Assembly (NCBI GenBank): GCA_002395835.1
Contig: DGVD01000015.1
Span: 1-64,000 of the forward strand
DNA: 64,000 bases
Source of the DNA: Bacteroidales bacterium UBA4293
Lineage (GTDB): Bacteria; Bacteroidota; Bacteroidia; Bacteroidales; Bacteroidaceae
Direction of reading: 5' to 3'
Within the stretch, counting starts at the first letter, position 1. Each line of letters begins with the position of its first letter. The notes beneath the pieces are model-generated. The model was not told the origin of the DNA. It saw nothing but the letters and a program-made list of their open reading frames with translations, and did no database searches. Positions 1-7,534 of the stretch are shown here, one piece after another. The translations under genes and the position numbers were made by a program.

Positions 1-250
1 AACCGAAATCAGGAAAAGACAGTCATTAAGGTCATTAAGGTCATTTGGTCATTAAGGTCATTAAGGTTTTTGAATTATTCACAAACATGAAATGGGGGGA
101 TGAAAAGTGTCAATATAATAATAAAAAATATTTTTATATTATATTGGGCCGGAAACGGCTCCCCCCAAAAAATTAGTGTGAAAGTCTTAATGACCTTAAT
201 GACCAAATGACCAAATGACCCACAGTGTTGTCTTTTCCTGATTTCGGGTA
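1..250. repeat. Inverted repeat arms carrying GTCATTAAG/GTCATTTG iterons
   Basis: The outer arms are an 18-bp perfect inverted repeat: CCGAAATCAGGAAAAGAC at 3-20 and its complement at 230-247. Inside each arm are tandem iterons. On the left, GTCATTAAG occurs at 22, 31, 48 and 57 with one GTCATTTG at 40. On the right the same units occur in opposite orientation at 186-219 (two of each). The centre (70-185) is AT-rich with G6/C6 runs. Apparent reading frames here are translations of the repeats and are not genes. The function is unknown; iteron-like or regulatory roles are possible. Confidence 0.8.
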
Positions 251-641
251 ACAGTTTCTGAATAGGTTGACAGTTCCACAAACTTGACAAGAGTAGATGA
301 AGAAAGTACCCCTCCGCGCACCGGCTGTGCCAGAGAAAAAATTTTCTCTAACTGGAGAAAATTTTCTCCCCTTCGGGCGAGAAAAACTCCCCTCACTAGT
401 GTTTGTAAAAAGAGTTTTTGCCAGTCCTCCAGGTTTCAGTAAACTATCTTTACAAAAATAAGCTGATTTCATTTTTTTGGCCGTTTTTTTCTTTTTTTGG
501 GGTTGAAAATTTGGAAAAAGACGAATAGTGTATTAACTTCGTGTTGTGATTCGAATCAAGGTCTGCATACACGGCCGGTATGGAGAGGCCCTGAGGGTAA
601 GTCACCAAAAATACAAATACAACTAAAACCTAAATTCTATT
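251..641. other. Gene-free leader upstream of the HU-like gene
   Basis: No gene is supported here. The stretch holds two adjacent A/T-centred palindromes: AGAGAAAAAATTTTCTCT at 332-349 and the perfect GGAGAAAATTTTCTCC at 354-369. A third half-site-like GAGAAAAACTCC follows. Poly-T tracts lie at 473-500, a palindrome GATTCGAATC near 550, and a GC-rich segment with GGCC repeats near 570-600 lies just before the HU-like start. The last part is probably the 5' leader of that gene. A clear TAnnTTTG promoter was not identified. Confidence 0.5.
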
Positions 642-1211
642 ATGGCAATTAAAGTAAAAGCAAAGGAAACCCTACTCAAAATCGGCAAGTATGCAGGTTC
701 CTACCGTTATGTTCTCAGTGCCGATCTGTACAGCCAGTTGTCTGCTAACAAAGTTATCGCAGAGGCATCCCTCCGTTCCGGACTTTCCAAGGGTGTGATG
801 AACGCAGCATGGGAGGCCATCGGTGATGTAATCTCAGCTTGGGCTACTGAGGGTCACTCAGTTGCAGTTCCAGGACTGGGTAGCATGCGTTTCGGGCTGA
901 ACGCCAAGTCAGTAGCAAACGTGGAGGAAGTGGGTTCAAGCCTCATCACTACCCGCAAGGTGATCTTCGTGCCAAGCGCAGACATCAAGCAGGAGCTGAA
1001 GGATACCAGCATCAACATTACCTGCTACGACCGCAACGGTAAGGTGGTTAAGACCGTGACCAGCGCAGACCCAGGCGAGGTGGAGGAAGATAACACCAAC
1101 ACTAACACCGATGCTACTGAGCAGGGCTCTGGTTCAAATACTGAACAAGGCGGTTCAAGCACTGAGCAGGGTGGTGGAAGCACCTCCGGTGACGACGGCA
1201 TGGGTGATTAA
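642..1211 (+). CDS. HU-like DNA-binding protein with glycine-rich tail (HU-HIG type)
   Basis: This 189-aa protein has an HU/IHF-like region over residues about 1-125, including the turn VPGLGSMRFG typical of the beta-arm base of HU proteins. A divergent segment follows, then a low-complexity tail from about 145 (TNTNTDATEQG, GGSSTEQGGG) ending in an acidic GDDGMGD. HU domains fused to Ig-like or Gly-rich tails are known in Bacteroidetes (HU-HIG family). These genes are often followed by a tiny membrane peptide and sometimes an amidase; here the peptide follows but no amidase does. Binding to DNA is expected from the family, and the role of the tail is unknown. The start ATG follows an AT-rich leader with no obvious Shine-Dalgarno site. 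Confidence 0.85.
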   Translation: MAIKVKAKETLLKIGKYAGSYRYVLSADLYSQLSANKVIAEASLRSGLSKGVMNAAWEAIGDVISAWATEGHSVAVPGLGSMRFGLNAKSVANVEEVGSSLITTRKVIFVPSADIKQELKDTSINITCYDRNGKVVKTVTSADPGEVEEDNTNTNTDATEQGSGSNTEQGGSSTEQGGGSTSGDDGMGD

Positions 1212-1223
1212 CCGCAGCTTTTC

Positions 1224-1324
1224 TCAAATGGGGACAGGTACAATTTGAGAAAAAGAGAAAGTTTGAAAAATACGGAATAACACTGCAAACGTTACACGGG
1301 ACCTGTCCCCATGTAACGTTGCAA
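1224..1324. repeat. Two REP-like palindromes with the GGGGACAGG core
   Basis: A first imperfect hairpin at 1224-1252 has TCTCAAAT/ATTTGAGA arms around GGGGACAGGTAC. A second, larger hairpin at 1284-1324 pairs TGCAAACGTTACACGGGAC with GTCCCCATGTAACGTTGCA with a few mismatches. The core GGGACCTGTCCCC matches the arms of the element at 16185-16284. The pair lies between the HU-like gene and the small peptide gene. They resemble REP elements mobilised by Y1 (RAYT-type) transposases, but no such transposase is present in the window. Confidence 0.7.
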
Positions 1325-1361
1325 CCAACCAACAAAACCTAAACCTAAAATCTTTACAATT

Positions 1362-1460
1362 ATGGCAGAAAACAAAAACATGTTCTGGAGCCGAATCATC
1401 AACATTGTAATCACTGTCCTGACAGCCATCGCAACCACCTTCGGCCTGAACCAATTCTAA
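1362..1460 (+). CDS. Smalltalk-type 32-aa membrane peptide
   Basis: A 32-codon gene reading MAENKNMFWSRIINIVITVL then TAIATTFGLNQF. It has a short polar N-terminus with an aromatic Trp, one hydrophobic helix (residues about 11-28) and a very short tail. This pattern (Trp near the start, the TVLTAIATT helix) matches the tiny 'smalltalk' proteins annotated in Bacteroidetes beside HU-like genes. It is cotranscribed with, and 21 bp before, the 72-aa membrane protein. No biochemical function is known to me. The start ATG is preceded by the AT-rich segment CTTTACAATT, as at many genes of this phylum. Confidence 0.75.
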   Translation: MAENKNMFWSRIINIVITVLTAIATTFGLNQF

Positions 1461-1481
1461 ACAGAGAGGAGAGCAAACACC

Positions 1482-1700
1482 ATGAAACACGCACAAATTA
1501 TTTCAGCCCTAGTGCTCCTGACCACTGGAGTAATCCTCTCCTTCATAGGATTCTTCACCGAGCCAGTGGGAGAGATTTCCGACAGTGTGTTATGGTACTT
1601 CGCACAGACGCTTATCTATGCCGGCTCCGTGTTCGGACTCAAGGCATATGTGGACAAGATGCTCTCCAATGGCTCTTTTAAGAGGCCTGGAGAAGAATAA
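1482..1700 (+). CDS. Small two-helix membrane protein of the HU/smalltalk module
   Basis: This 72-aa protein has two predicted membrane helices (about residues 6-25 and 38-54) and a charged C-terminus ending DKMLSNGSFKRPGEE. An AGAGGAGAG sequence at 1465-1473 sits 8 bp before the ATG. That is an unusually good Shine-Dalgarno match for this phylum and suggests deliberate strong translation. It follows the 32-aa peptide gene closely and is followed by a terminator, so it ends the module. I do not recognise a functional family. A degenerate copy of its C-terminus is present at 18403-18447, showing that the gene has been duplicated or moved within the chromosome. Confidence 0.75.
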   Translation: MKHAQIISALVLLTTGVILSFIGFFTEPVGEISDSVLWYFAQTLIYAGSVFGLKAYVDKMLSNGSFKRPGEE

Positions 1701-1703
1701 AAG

Positions 1704-1748
1704 TTACCCTGCACGGAATAAATAATTATCTCGTGCAGGGTAATTTTC
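1704..1748 (+). terminator. Terminator after the small membrane protein
   Basis: The hairpin arms TTACCCTGCACG and CGTGCAGGGTAA pair perfectly over 12 bp, and a T-rich tail follows. It closes the HU-like/smalltalk/membrane-protein unit. Confidence 0.85.
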
Positions 1749-1807
1749 TTCACATGTTATTTTTTGCGGGAATCTAAGAGTTAAGCTAAACTTATCCGAA
1801 TAAAAGT

Positions 1808-4800
1808 TTATACATATTCTTTCGGTGTAACCCCAAACTGCTTCTTGAAGCAAGCCGTGAAATACGACTGGTTGGAGAAACCCGTCAACTGGGCAATCTC
1901 AGAGATGTTATATTTACCTTCACGTATCATTTCTGCAGCTCGGTTCAATTTGTAGTGCTTGAAAAAGCTGGCAGGATTTTCTCCCACCAAGGCTTTAATC
2001 TTATAATAAAGTTTAGAACGTGACACACGCATCATCTCGGTCAAACGCACAATGTCCATGTCGGGGTTGTCAAGTTCTTCTTCCATGAGTTTATACAGCT
2101 CTTTCATGAAAGCCTTGTCTTGTGCAGTGAGTGAGTCGTCCCCGTCAAGTTTAGTCTTCAGTGTACCTTCCTGCAGTAATTTCCTGGAAGCATCGCGATT
2201 TTGCAACAAACTCAGAATTACCGCCATGAGATAATCTGGATCAAACGGTTTAGTGACGTAAGCCAGGGCACCGTTGTTCAGTCCTTCCACTTGGTCCTTG
2301 ACTGAATTCTTGGCTGTGACCAAAATCACAGGGATATGGCTGTAGCGGACGTCGTCCTTGATTTGTTTGCACAGCTGATAGCCGGAAACTTCTGGCATTA
2401 TCACGTCACTGATAATCAGGTCTATGTTTTCCTCACGCTGCAGCGTCTCAAATGCAGAAGTGGCGTTGAAGCGGCAAATTACCTTGTATTGGGTGGAGAG
2501 CAGCAGTTTCAGGTACTGCACAATCTCAATATCATCATCCACTACCATCACAACGGGACGGTTGCTTATCTTGGTATTCACAGGGGCATTGGCTTCCTCT
2601 TCTGTAGCCCATGACTTCTTCCCTATAGGATAAACTAGTGTTTGTTTCTCATCCTCGGCAGAAACCTTCTCCTCATCTGTATAGTGATTTTCATTGACCG
2701 GAAGAATGAAACAGAAGCATGAACCACTACCATTTTCACCATCCATAACTTGAATGAAACCATGATGCAGGTTTACAAGTCTTCTCACATAGTAAAGTCC
2801 TATGCCGGTACCGAAACTGTAGTGGCCCTGTCGCTGGTTCTCAAGCTGGTAGAAGCGCTTAAAAATGCTCTCACGCTGTTCTACAGGAATACCGGGGCCA
2901 GTGTCGGAAACGCAAATCTTCAGATATTGACAGTCGGACTCTTCTCCTAGCTGTGGGAAAAGGCGACTAGCCTCCGTGCCATTGATGACATCCAAACTGA
3001 GCTCTACCGTTCCACCTTCGGGGGTATATTTCATGGCATTGCCCATCAGGTTGCTCAGCATCTTTTCCAGTTTGTCCACGTCTACCCAAGTGAGGAAATA
3101 GTCCTCCAGTCCGACGGAGGTAAGCCTGATATTCTTCTCATGGGCATTGATGGAGAAGAAATCCAGGATATTCTTCAGTGGTTCAATGATGTTGACGTAG
3201 GAGACGTTCAGTTTCAGCGTATCTTCTTCCAGACGGTTGAAGTCCATCATCTGGTTGACCAACTTAAGCATTCTGTCCACACTCCGGTTGATGATGGTTA
3301 GCAACTTTTTCTCTTGTCCCGATATGTTGGCATTCCTGCATAATTGGGTGAGGGGACCGGAAATCACAGTGAGGGGTGTACGGAACTCATGGCTTATATT
3401 GGCAAAGAAATGCATATTCATCTGATTGATATGAATTTCTTGCTCCTTTTCTCGTTGTGCTTTCAAGGCAAGTTCTCTGTTTTCCCTGTAGTCCTTCAGG
3501 TATATACCACCCTTCCAGATAGCAACACCAAGAATCAAGAGATAGCAGCACCATGCCCACCAGGAATTCCATGGTGCAGGGTGGACCACCACAGGAATAG
3601 AGATTTCATTAAGCACCTTGGTTCCATCGTTTGTGATGATTCGTGCATGGAAAGAATAGGTTCCAGGAGACAGATTCGCGAAGTTGGCCAGATGACTATC
3701 GTTACAGTCCACCCATACTTTGTCCACACCATCCATCTTGTACTGGTAGCTGAACCTGGACTGGTTGCTATATTCCAGCGCCGCAAAGGAGATGCTGAAG
3801 CCCGTCTGCCAATGGGCCAGGTCAATTTTCCTAGCCTTGCGTAGGTGGGTGCTGATGCAACGGCTGTCTCTGGGGTGTATAAGCTTGTTAAATACGCGTA
3901 GGTCCTCAAAATATAGGGGGACAGGCAGGGTGTCCTGCTCACCGCCAACTTTCACTTCCGTAAGCCCGTGGATACCACCGAAGAGCAGAGTCCCGTCAGG
4001 GAGCCTGCAGGAAGAGTTGTAAAGGAACTGGTCACCCCCAGTCCCGTCGTTGGCATGGTAGTTCTTTACGTTGTCTGTACTAGGATCAATCTCTGATAAC
4101 CCGTTTTCTGTGCTGACCCAGATATGGCCAACCCTGTCCTCTTGTATGGCACAGACATTCTTGCAGGCTATGTTTGGGATATTCCTGGCAATGTTGGTCT
4201 TCGGGTCATAGCTGATCAGACCGTTGCCCATGGTGGCAATCCACAGCTTGCCATGTACGTCTTCATACAAGTCGATGGGATGGAATGTGGACCCATTCTG
4301 GATAACAGAGTTCAGCAAGGCTCCTGTGAAAGCCGAGGACTGACTCTTGCCCCCGTTCATGAAGAAGAGTCCGCCACGGATGGTCAACATTGCCAGACGC
4401 TTGTCATTCAATGATTTCATGCAGAGAGGGAAGAAAAACTCACCCTCGGGCAGCTCATGTGTCTGGCAGCCTCCCTTCCCCGGTTCATAACTCATGAGGT
4501 AAGGGAAGAAACCGCCCATCCAGAACTTCCCGTCACTGTCTTCGCCGATGGAAGAGACGGGACCGAATTCTCCAGTAAGGATGTGTGCGATACGCAGGGA
4601 TTTCCCTGCTCTTTCCAACCGGTAAAGCAAGTTGGAGCGGACGTTCATCCAGAGGAAGCCTGCCCTGTCTTGATAAAGCAGGAAATTGTTCAAACCGATG
4701 ACTTCGTCATCTGTCAGAGCGTTCTGTATTTCTATGTCCTTGAGTTCATGCGTGTGGGTGTCAAAGAGATGCAGTTTGGATTCACCTGTCCTTATCCATA

Positions 4801-5872
4801 TGTCTTTCTGGTTCTGGTCCATTACCAGCCCTGTGACAGGAGTATTTGCAAAAGAAGAAATCAGCTTGCTGTCTCCATTGAATTGTCCTTTCCGGACAGA
4901 TGCCAACTGATAACCTTGGCGCTTTGAGATGTACCATAAGTTCCCCTCTGAGTCCTCAAACACATCCTTCATGACCATGGCCGGTCTCTCGTAGGGGAAG
5001 GAGGCATCTGACTCAGAGGAGACCTGACTCCGTGCCTTGTCGAAGTAGTAGAGCCCCTGGGAGGTTATAAACATGAGATTCCCATTTCTCAGCGTGCGGA
5101 TATCGGAAAAGATTGGATGCTCATCCTTTATGAATCTGCTGACTGCCTGAGGAAGGGGAATCATGTTTTTGGTAAGGAGATCCACTATGCACAGTTTCTC
5201 CCCGTCGGTGAACCATACCTGGTCTTTCTCTACCTTTGCATAAGATTTCAAGTGAAAGGGAGGGGCTATGGAATCCTGTGTCTGAGGGGAAGAGGAATCC
5301 ACGGCTCTCAGATACTGGGTATCATCGTACCATAGTAAATCCCTGTCGTCGCAGGCAAACAGGAGCTTTTGCTCATAGTTAAGGCTGTCGGATATGATGA
5401 AATTCACAAAGCATTTCCTTTCTTCATCATACATCTGGATGCTGTTTATAAGTAGTATGAATATTTGTCCTTTGCTATTCTCCACTATTTTCCTGATGGT
5501 GCGTGCACGGCCATCAATTGGAATCTGAATGAACTTGTCCTCATCAGTGTACAGCCCCACACCGGATTGGGTACCTACCCAGATTCTGTCCCTTGAATCC
5601 TGAAGGAGGGAAATCACACCATCATGCGGTAGGCTGCAGCTGTCTGTGGCAGAATGGAAGTATTGATGCATCTCAGAGCCGTTGAACCGGTTCAGTCCCC
5701 TATCCGTTCCAATCCAAATATAGCCCTCTTTGTCTTCTAGCATGCAAGTGATGGAAGAGTTGGACAGACTAGGATTTATAGCATGTGTGTCATCGTCGGG
5801 CACTGGATTATGGAGTTTGGAACAACCGCACAACAGCAGGATGAATAAAAACAAAGGATAGTAATTTTTCAT
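1808..5872 (-). CDS. Hybrid two-component system sensor/regulator (HTCS) of PUL1
   Basis: This 1354-aa one-protein signalling chain senses a glycan fragment in the periplasm and activates PUL transcription. Order: lipoprotein-like signal (LCGC, Cys17), two-bladed Reg_prop propeller repeats to about 690, a Y_Y_Y domain, one membrane helix at about 768-790, HisKA with the phosphoacceptor in NISHEFRTP (His828), HATPase from about 930-1060, a receiver domain with Asp1156 in SDVIMP, and an AraC-type HTH at about 1250-1354. All key residues are present. It diverges from the esterase/susCD operon, the usual arrangement for an HTCS and its target. It is closely related in layout to the HTCS at 56124-60170, but its DNA is visibly less AT-rich. 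Confidence 0.95.
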   Translation of the reverse strand: MKNYYPLFLFILLLCGCSKLHNPVPDDDTHAINPSLSNSSITCMLEDKEGYIWIGTDRGLNRFNGSEMHQYFHSATDSCSLPHDGVISLLQDSRDRIWVGTQSGVGLYTDEDKFIQIPIDGRARTIRKIVENSKGQIFILLINSIQMYDEERKCFVNFIISDSLNYEQKLLFACDDRDLLWYDDTQYLRAVDSSSPQTQDSIAPPFHLKSYAKVEKDQVWFTDGEKLCIVDLLTKNMIPLPQAVSRFIKDEHPIFSDIRTLRNGNLMFITSQGLYYFDKARSQVSSESDASFPYERPAMVMKDVFEDSEGNLWYISKRQGYQLASVRKGQFNGDSKLISSFANTPVTGLVMDQNQKDIWIRTGESKLHLFDTHTHELKDIEIQNALTDDEVIGLNNFLLYQDRAGFLWMNVRSNLLYRLERAGKSLRIAHILTGEFGPVSSIGEDSDGKFWMGGFFPYLMSYEPGKGGCQTHELPEGEFFFPLCMKSLNDKRLAMLTIRGGLFFMNGGKSQSSAFTGALLNSVIQNGSTFHPIDLYEDVHGKLWIATMGNGLISYDPKTNIARNIPNIACKNVCAIQEDRVGHIWVSTENGLSEIDPSTDNVKNYHANDGTGGDQFLYNSSCRLPDGTLLFGGIHGLTEVKVGGEQDTLPVPLYFEDLRVFNKLIHPRDSRCISTHLRKARKIDLAHWQTGFSISFAALEYSNQSRFSYQYKMDGVDKVWVDCNDSHLANFANLSPGTYSFHARIITNDGTKVLNEISIPVVVHPAPWNSWWAWCCYLLILGVAIWKGGIYLKDYRENRELALKAQREKEQEIHINQMNMHFFANISHEFRTPLTVISGPLTQLCRNANISGQEKKLLTIINRSVDRMLKLVNQMMDFNRLEEDTLKLNVSYVNIIEPLKNILDFFSINAHEKNIRLTSVGLEDYFLTWVDVDKLEKMLSNLMGNAMKYTPEGGTVELSLDVINGTEASRLFPQLGEESDCQYLKICVSDTGPGIPVEQRESIFKRFYQLENQRQGHYSFGTGIGLYYVRRLVNLHHGFIQVMDGENGSGSCFCFILPVNENHYTDEEKVSAEDEKQTLVYPIGKKSWATEEEANAPVNTKISNRPVVMVVDDDIEIVQYLKLLLSTQYKVICRFNATSAFETLQREENIDLIISDVIMPEVSGYQLCKQIKDDVRYSHIPVILVTAKNSVKDQVEGLNNGALAYVTKPFDPDYLMAVILSLLQNRDASRKLLQEGTLKTKLDGDDSLTAQDKAFMKELYKLMEEELDNPDMDIVRLTEMMRVSRSKLYYKIKALVGENPASFFKHYKLNRAAEMIREGKYNISEIAQLTGFSNQSYFTACFKKQFGVTPKEYV

Positions 5873-5876
5873 ATTG

Positions 5877-5884
5877 CAAAGATA
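5877..5884 (-). promoter_or_regulatory. Candidate -7 element for HTCS1
   Basis: TATCTTTG on the minus strand is a perfect TAnnTTTG match. Only four bases separate it from the HTCS1 ATG, so transcription would begin at or next to the start codon. No clear -33 TTTG was seen. Confidence 0.5.
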
Positions 5885-5921
5885 TAAAGAAAAAGAACAA
5901 GAACACTCTTGAAAAGCCTAT

Positions 5922-5972
5922 AAAACCTAGGTTTTGCACATATACTACATTTTTTGAACATTTTTTTGAACA
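5922..5972. promoter_or_regulatory. Candidate HTCS operator of PUL1
   Basis: A perfect 14-bp palindrome AAAACCTAGGTTTT (5922-5935) is followed by a direct repeat of TTTTTTGAACA at 5950-5960 and 5962-5972 (12-bp period). The repeat lies 32-55 bp upstream of the candidate -7 element of the esterase/susCD operon. That is a suitable place for an activating AraC-type output domain. A TTGAACATT motif of the same kind occurs in the PUL2 divergent promoter region. Confidence 0.5.
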
Positions 5973-6003
5973 TTTAAAAATAAGGAAAAACATGCACTGT
6001 CCA

Positions 6004-6011
6004 TACCTTTG
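6004..6011 (+). promoter_or_regulatory. Candidate -7 element for the PUL1 operon
   Basis: TACCTTTG fits TAnnTTTG. There is no recognisable -33 element at the right spacing, consistent with activator dependence. A leader of about 120 bp follows before the first gene. Confidence 0.6.
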
Positions 6012-6071
6012 CAGCGAGAAAAACTAAAAGATTCAAACAAAATATTAAAGATTGTTTTAGGTTAGGGTTAA

Positions 6072-6116
6072 TGAGAAAATTCCGTCTGCCAGCATACAGG
6101 CAGATGGGCTTTTCTC
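6072..6116 (+). promoter_or_regulatory. Hairpin in the PUL1 mRNA leader
   Basis: TGAGAAAA and CGTCTGCC pair with GGCAGATG and TTTTCTCA, giving a two-part stem interrupted by a 3-base internal loop. It ends 18 bp before the first ATG and is not followed by a T-run, so it is more likely an mRNA stability or translation element than a terminator. Confidence 0.6.
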
Positions 6117-6134
6117 AAAATTAAAAGAAGAATT

Positions 6135-7505
6135 ATGAAAATCATGAAAATTTCAACACTGTTTGTTATTACAATTCTGACTGCCTGCGGCCAGCCAGAT
6201 GCCAATCCTGTGCTGACGATTGAAGGAGGTCAGATTCAGGGAGTGGTGTGTGACTCATCACAGGTCATCGTATATAAAGGTATACCCTATGCGGCGGCAC
6301 CCGTTGGCGAAAACCGTTGGCGTAAGCCGCAGCCTGTCACGCCATGGGAAGGAGTACTCAGGGCTGACCACTTTTCTGCAGCTGCCATCCAGGCTGCGCA
6401 TGACCCCAATGATGGAGGCTATGGACGCGAGTTTTTCTGGCAGGGAGACCCGAAGTTCAGTGAGGACTGCCTTTACCTGAATGTGTGGACACCCCGACAT
6501 GCAGCCGGCCATCCAGAGAAGAAACTTCCCGTTACGATATGGATACATGGCGGTGGCTACTCAGCCGGATGGGGCTTTGAGGTCGAAATGGACGGAGAGG
6601 CATGGGCTAGGCGAGACGTGATACTGGTTACCATCAACTATCGCTTGGGAGTGTTCGGCTACCTGAATCATCCGGAGCTTTCGGCAGAGGATGAGCAAGG
6701 TGTGAGTGGCAACTATGGAACCTACGATCAGATAGCAGCCTTGAAATGGGTCAGGAACAATATCGCCCAGTTTGGCGGCAATCCTGACCGTATCACGCTC
6801 ATGGGACAGAGTGCCGGAGCACGGAGCGTGAAGAACCTGGTTACTTCCCCATTGAGCAGAGGCATGGTCAGTAGAGCCATTATACAGAGTGGTGCAGCGT
6901 TGCCCATGAGTGGAAACTCGCAGGAAGAGCTTGATTCCATCGGAAAATCCATCATGGACGGCATCAGCCTGAAAACCCTGAAGGAGATGCGACAGGCAAA
7001 GGCTGACACGCTGTTCAGTGCTGTGAATGACTATGTGATGAAGAACCGTCTGTACGGAACGTTTATGCCACATGTGGATGGTGTTCTGCTGCAAGCCGAC
7101 TTCGACACGTCCGTACAGACCGGCAATGTGGCCGACATACCATATATGATAGGTTATACAGCCGATGATATGACCCCTCTAGATGAACAGATCAACCGGA
7201 TTGCCGATGCCAGAGACAGCCTCTCACCTTCAAAGCCGGTATACACGTACCTGTTTGCGCGTCCTCTTCCAGGGGATGGGAAACCAGGCATGAAGGGAGC
7301 CTTTCACAGCTCAGAGCTTTGGTTCCAGTTTGGCACGTTGGAGCGCAGCTGGCGACCATTCACTCCGGAGGATTATGCCTTGAGTGAGGAGATGCTGGAT
7401 TACTGGACGAACTTTGCAAAAAATGGGAATCCTAACGGCAGCCATACAGAATGGGCTAACCACACCAGGAATAATCCGTATTATCAGATACTGAATATCA
7501 ACTAA
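6135..7505 (+). CDS. Type-B carboxylesterase lipoprotein (first gene of PUL1)
   Basis: This 456-aa predicted lipoprotein (ILTAC, Cys18) belongs to the type-B carboxylesterase family. The N-terminal signature YKGIPYAAAPVGENRWRKPQ is typical, the oxyanion-hole region is IHGGGYSAGW, and the nucleophile lies in GQSAGA (Ser226). The likely catalytic His is in AFHSSEL near the C-terminus. Family members hydrolyse carboxylic esters; the substrate cannot be read from sequence. The residue before the active-site Ser is Gln instead of the common Glu, and Ala-Arg replaces the usual Gly after SAG. It is a paralogue of the esterase at 13324-14727 in the same operon. It is about 500 bp shorter than many eukaryotic relatives, as usual in bacteria. 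Confidence 0.9.
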   Translation: MKIMKISTLFVITILTACGQPDANPVLTIEGGQIQGVVCDSSQVIVYKGIPYAAAPVGENRWRKPQPVTPWEGVLRADHFSAAAIQAAHDPNDGGYGREFFWQGDPKFSEDCLYLNVWTPRHAAGHPEKKLPVTIWIHGGGYSAGWGFEVEMDGEAWARRDVILVTINYRLGVFGYLNHPELSAEDEQGVSGNYGTYDQIAALKWVRNNIAQFGGNPDRITLMGQSAGARSVKNLVTSPLSRGMVSRAIIQSGAALPMSGNSQEELDSIGKSIMDGISLKTLKEMRQAKADTLFSAVNDYVMKNRLYGTFMPHVDGVLLQADFDTSVQTGNVADIPYMIGYTADDMTPLDEQINRIADARDSLSPSKPVYTYLFARPLPGDGKPGMKGAFHSSELWFQFGTLERSWRPFTPEDYALSEEMLDYWTNFAKNGNPNGSHTEWANHTRNNPYYQILNIN

Positions 7506-7534
7506 TAATAATTAACAAATAAATCTTTGACAAA

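Noticed and set aside
22..65. CRISPR-like array of short repeats
   Set aside because: Units are 8-9 bp and contiguous with no spacers, and no cas genes are present.
75..472. Minus-strand frames upstream of the HU-like gene
   Set aside because: They translate the GTCATTTG/GTCATTAAG iterons and the A/T palindromes (repeats of SFGHLVI type) and have no protein-like composition or start context.
1224..1324. Rho-independent terminator for the HU-like gene
   Set aside because: The palindromes match dispersed repeats elsewhere and lack T-runs; the real terminator lies after the 72-aa gene.
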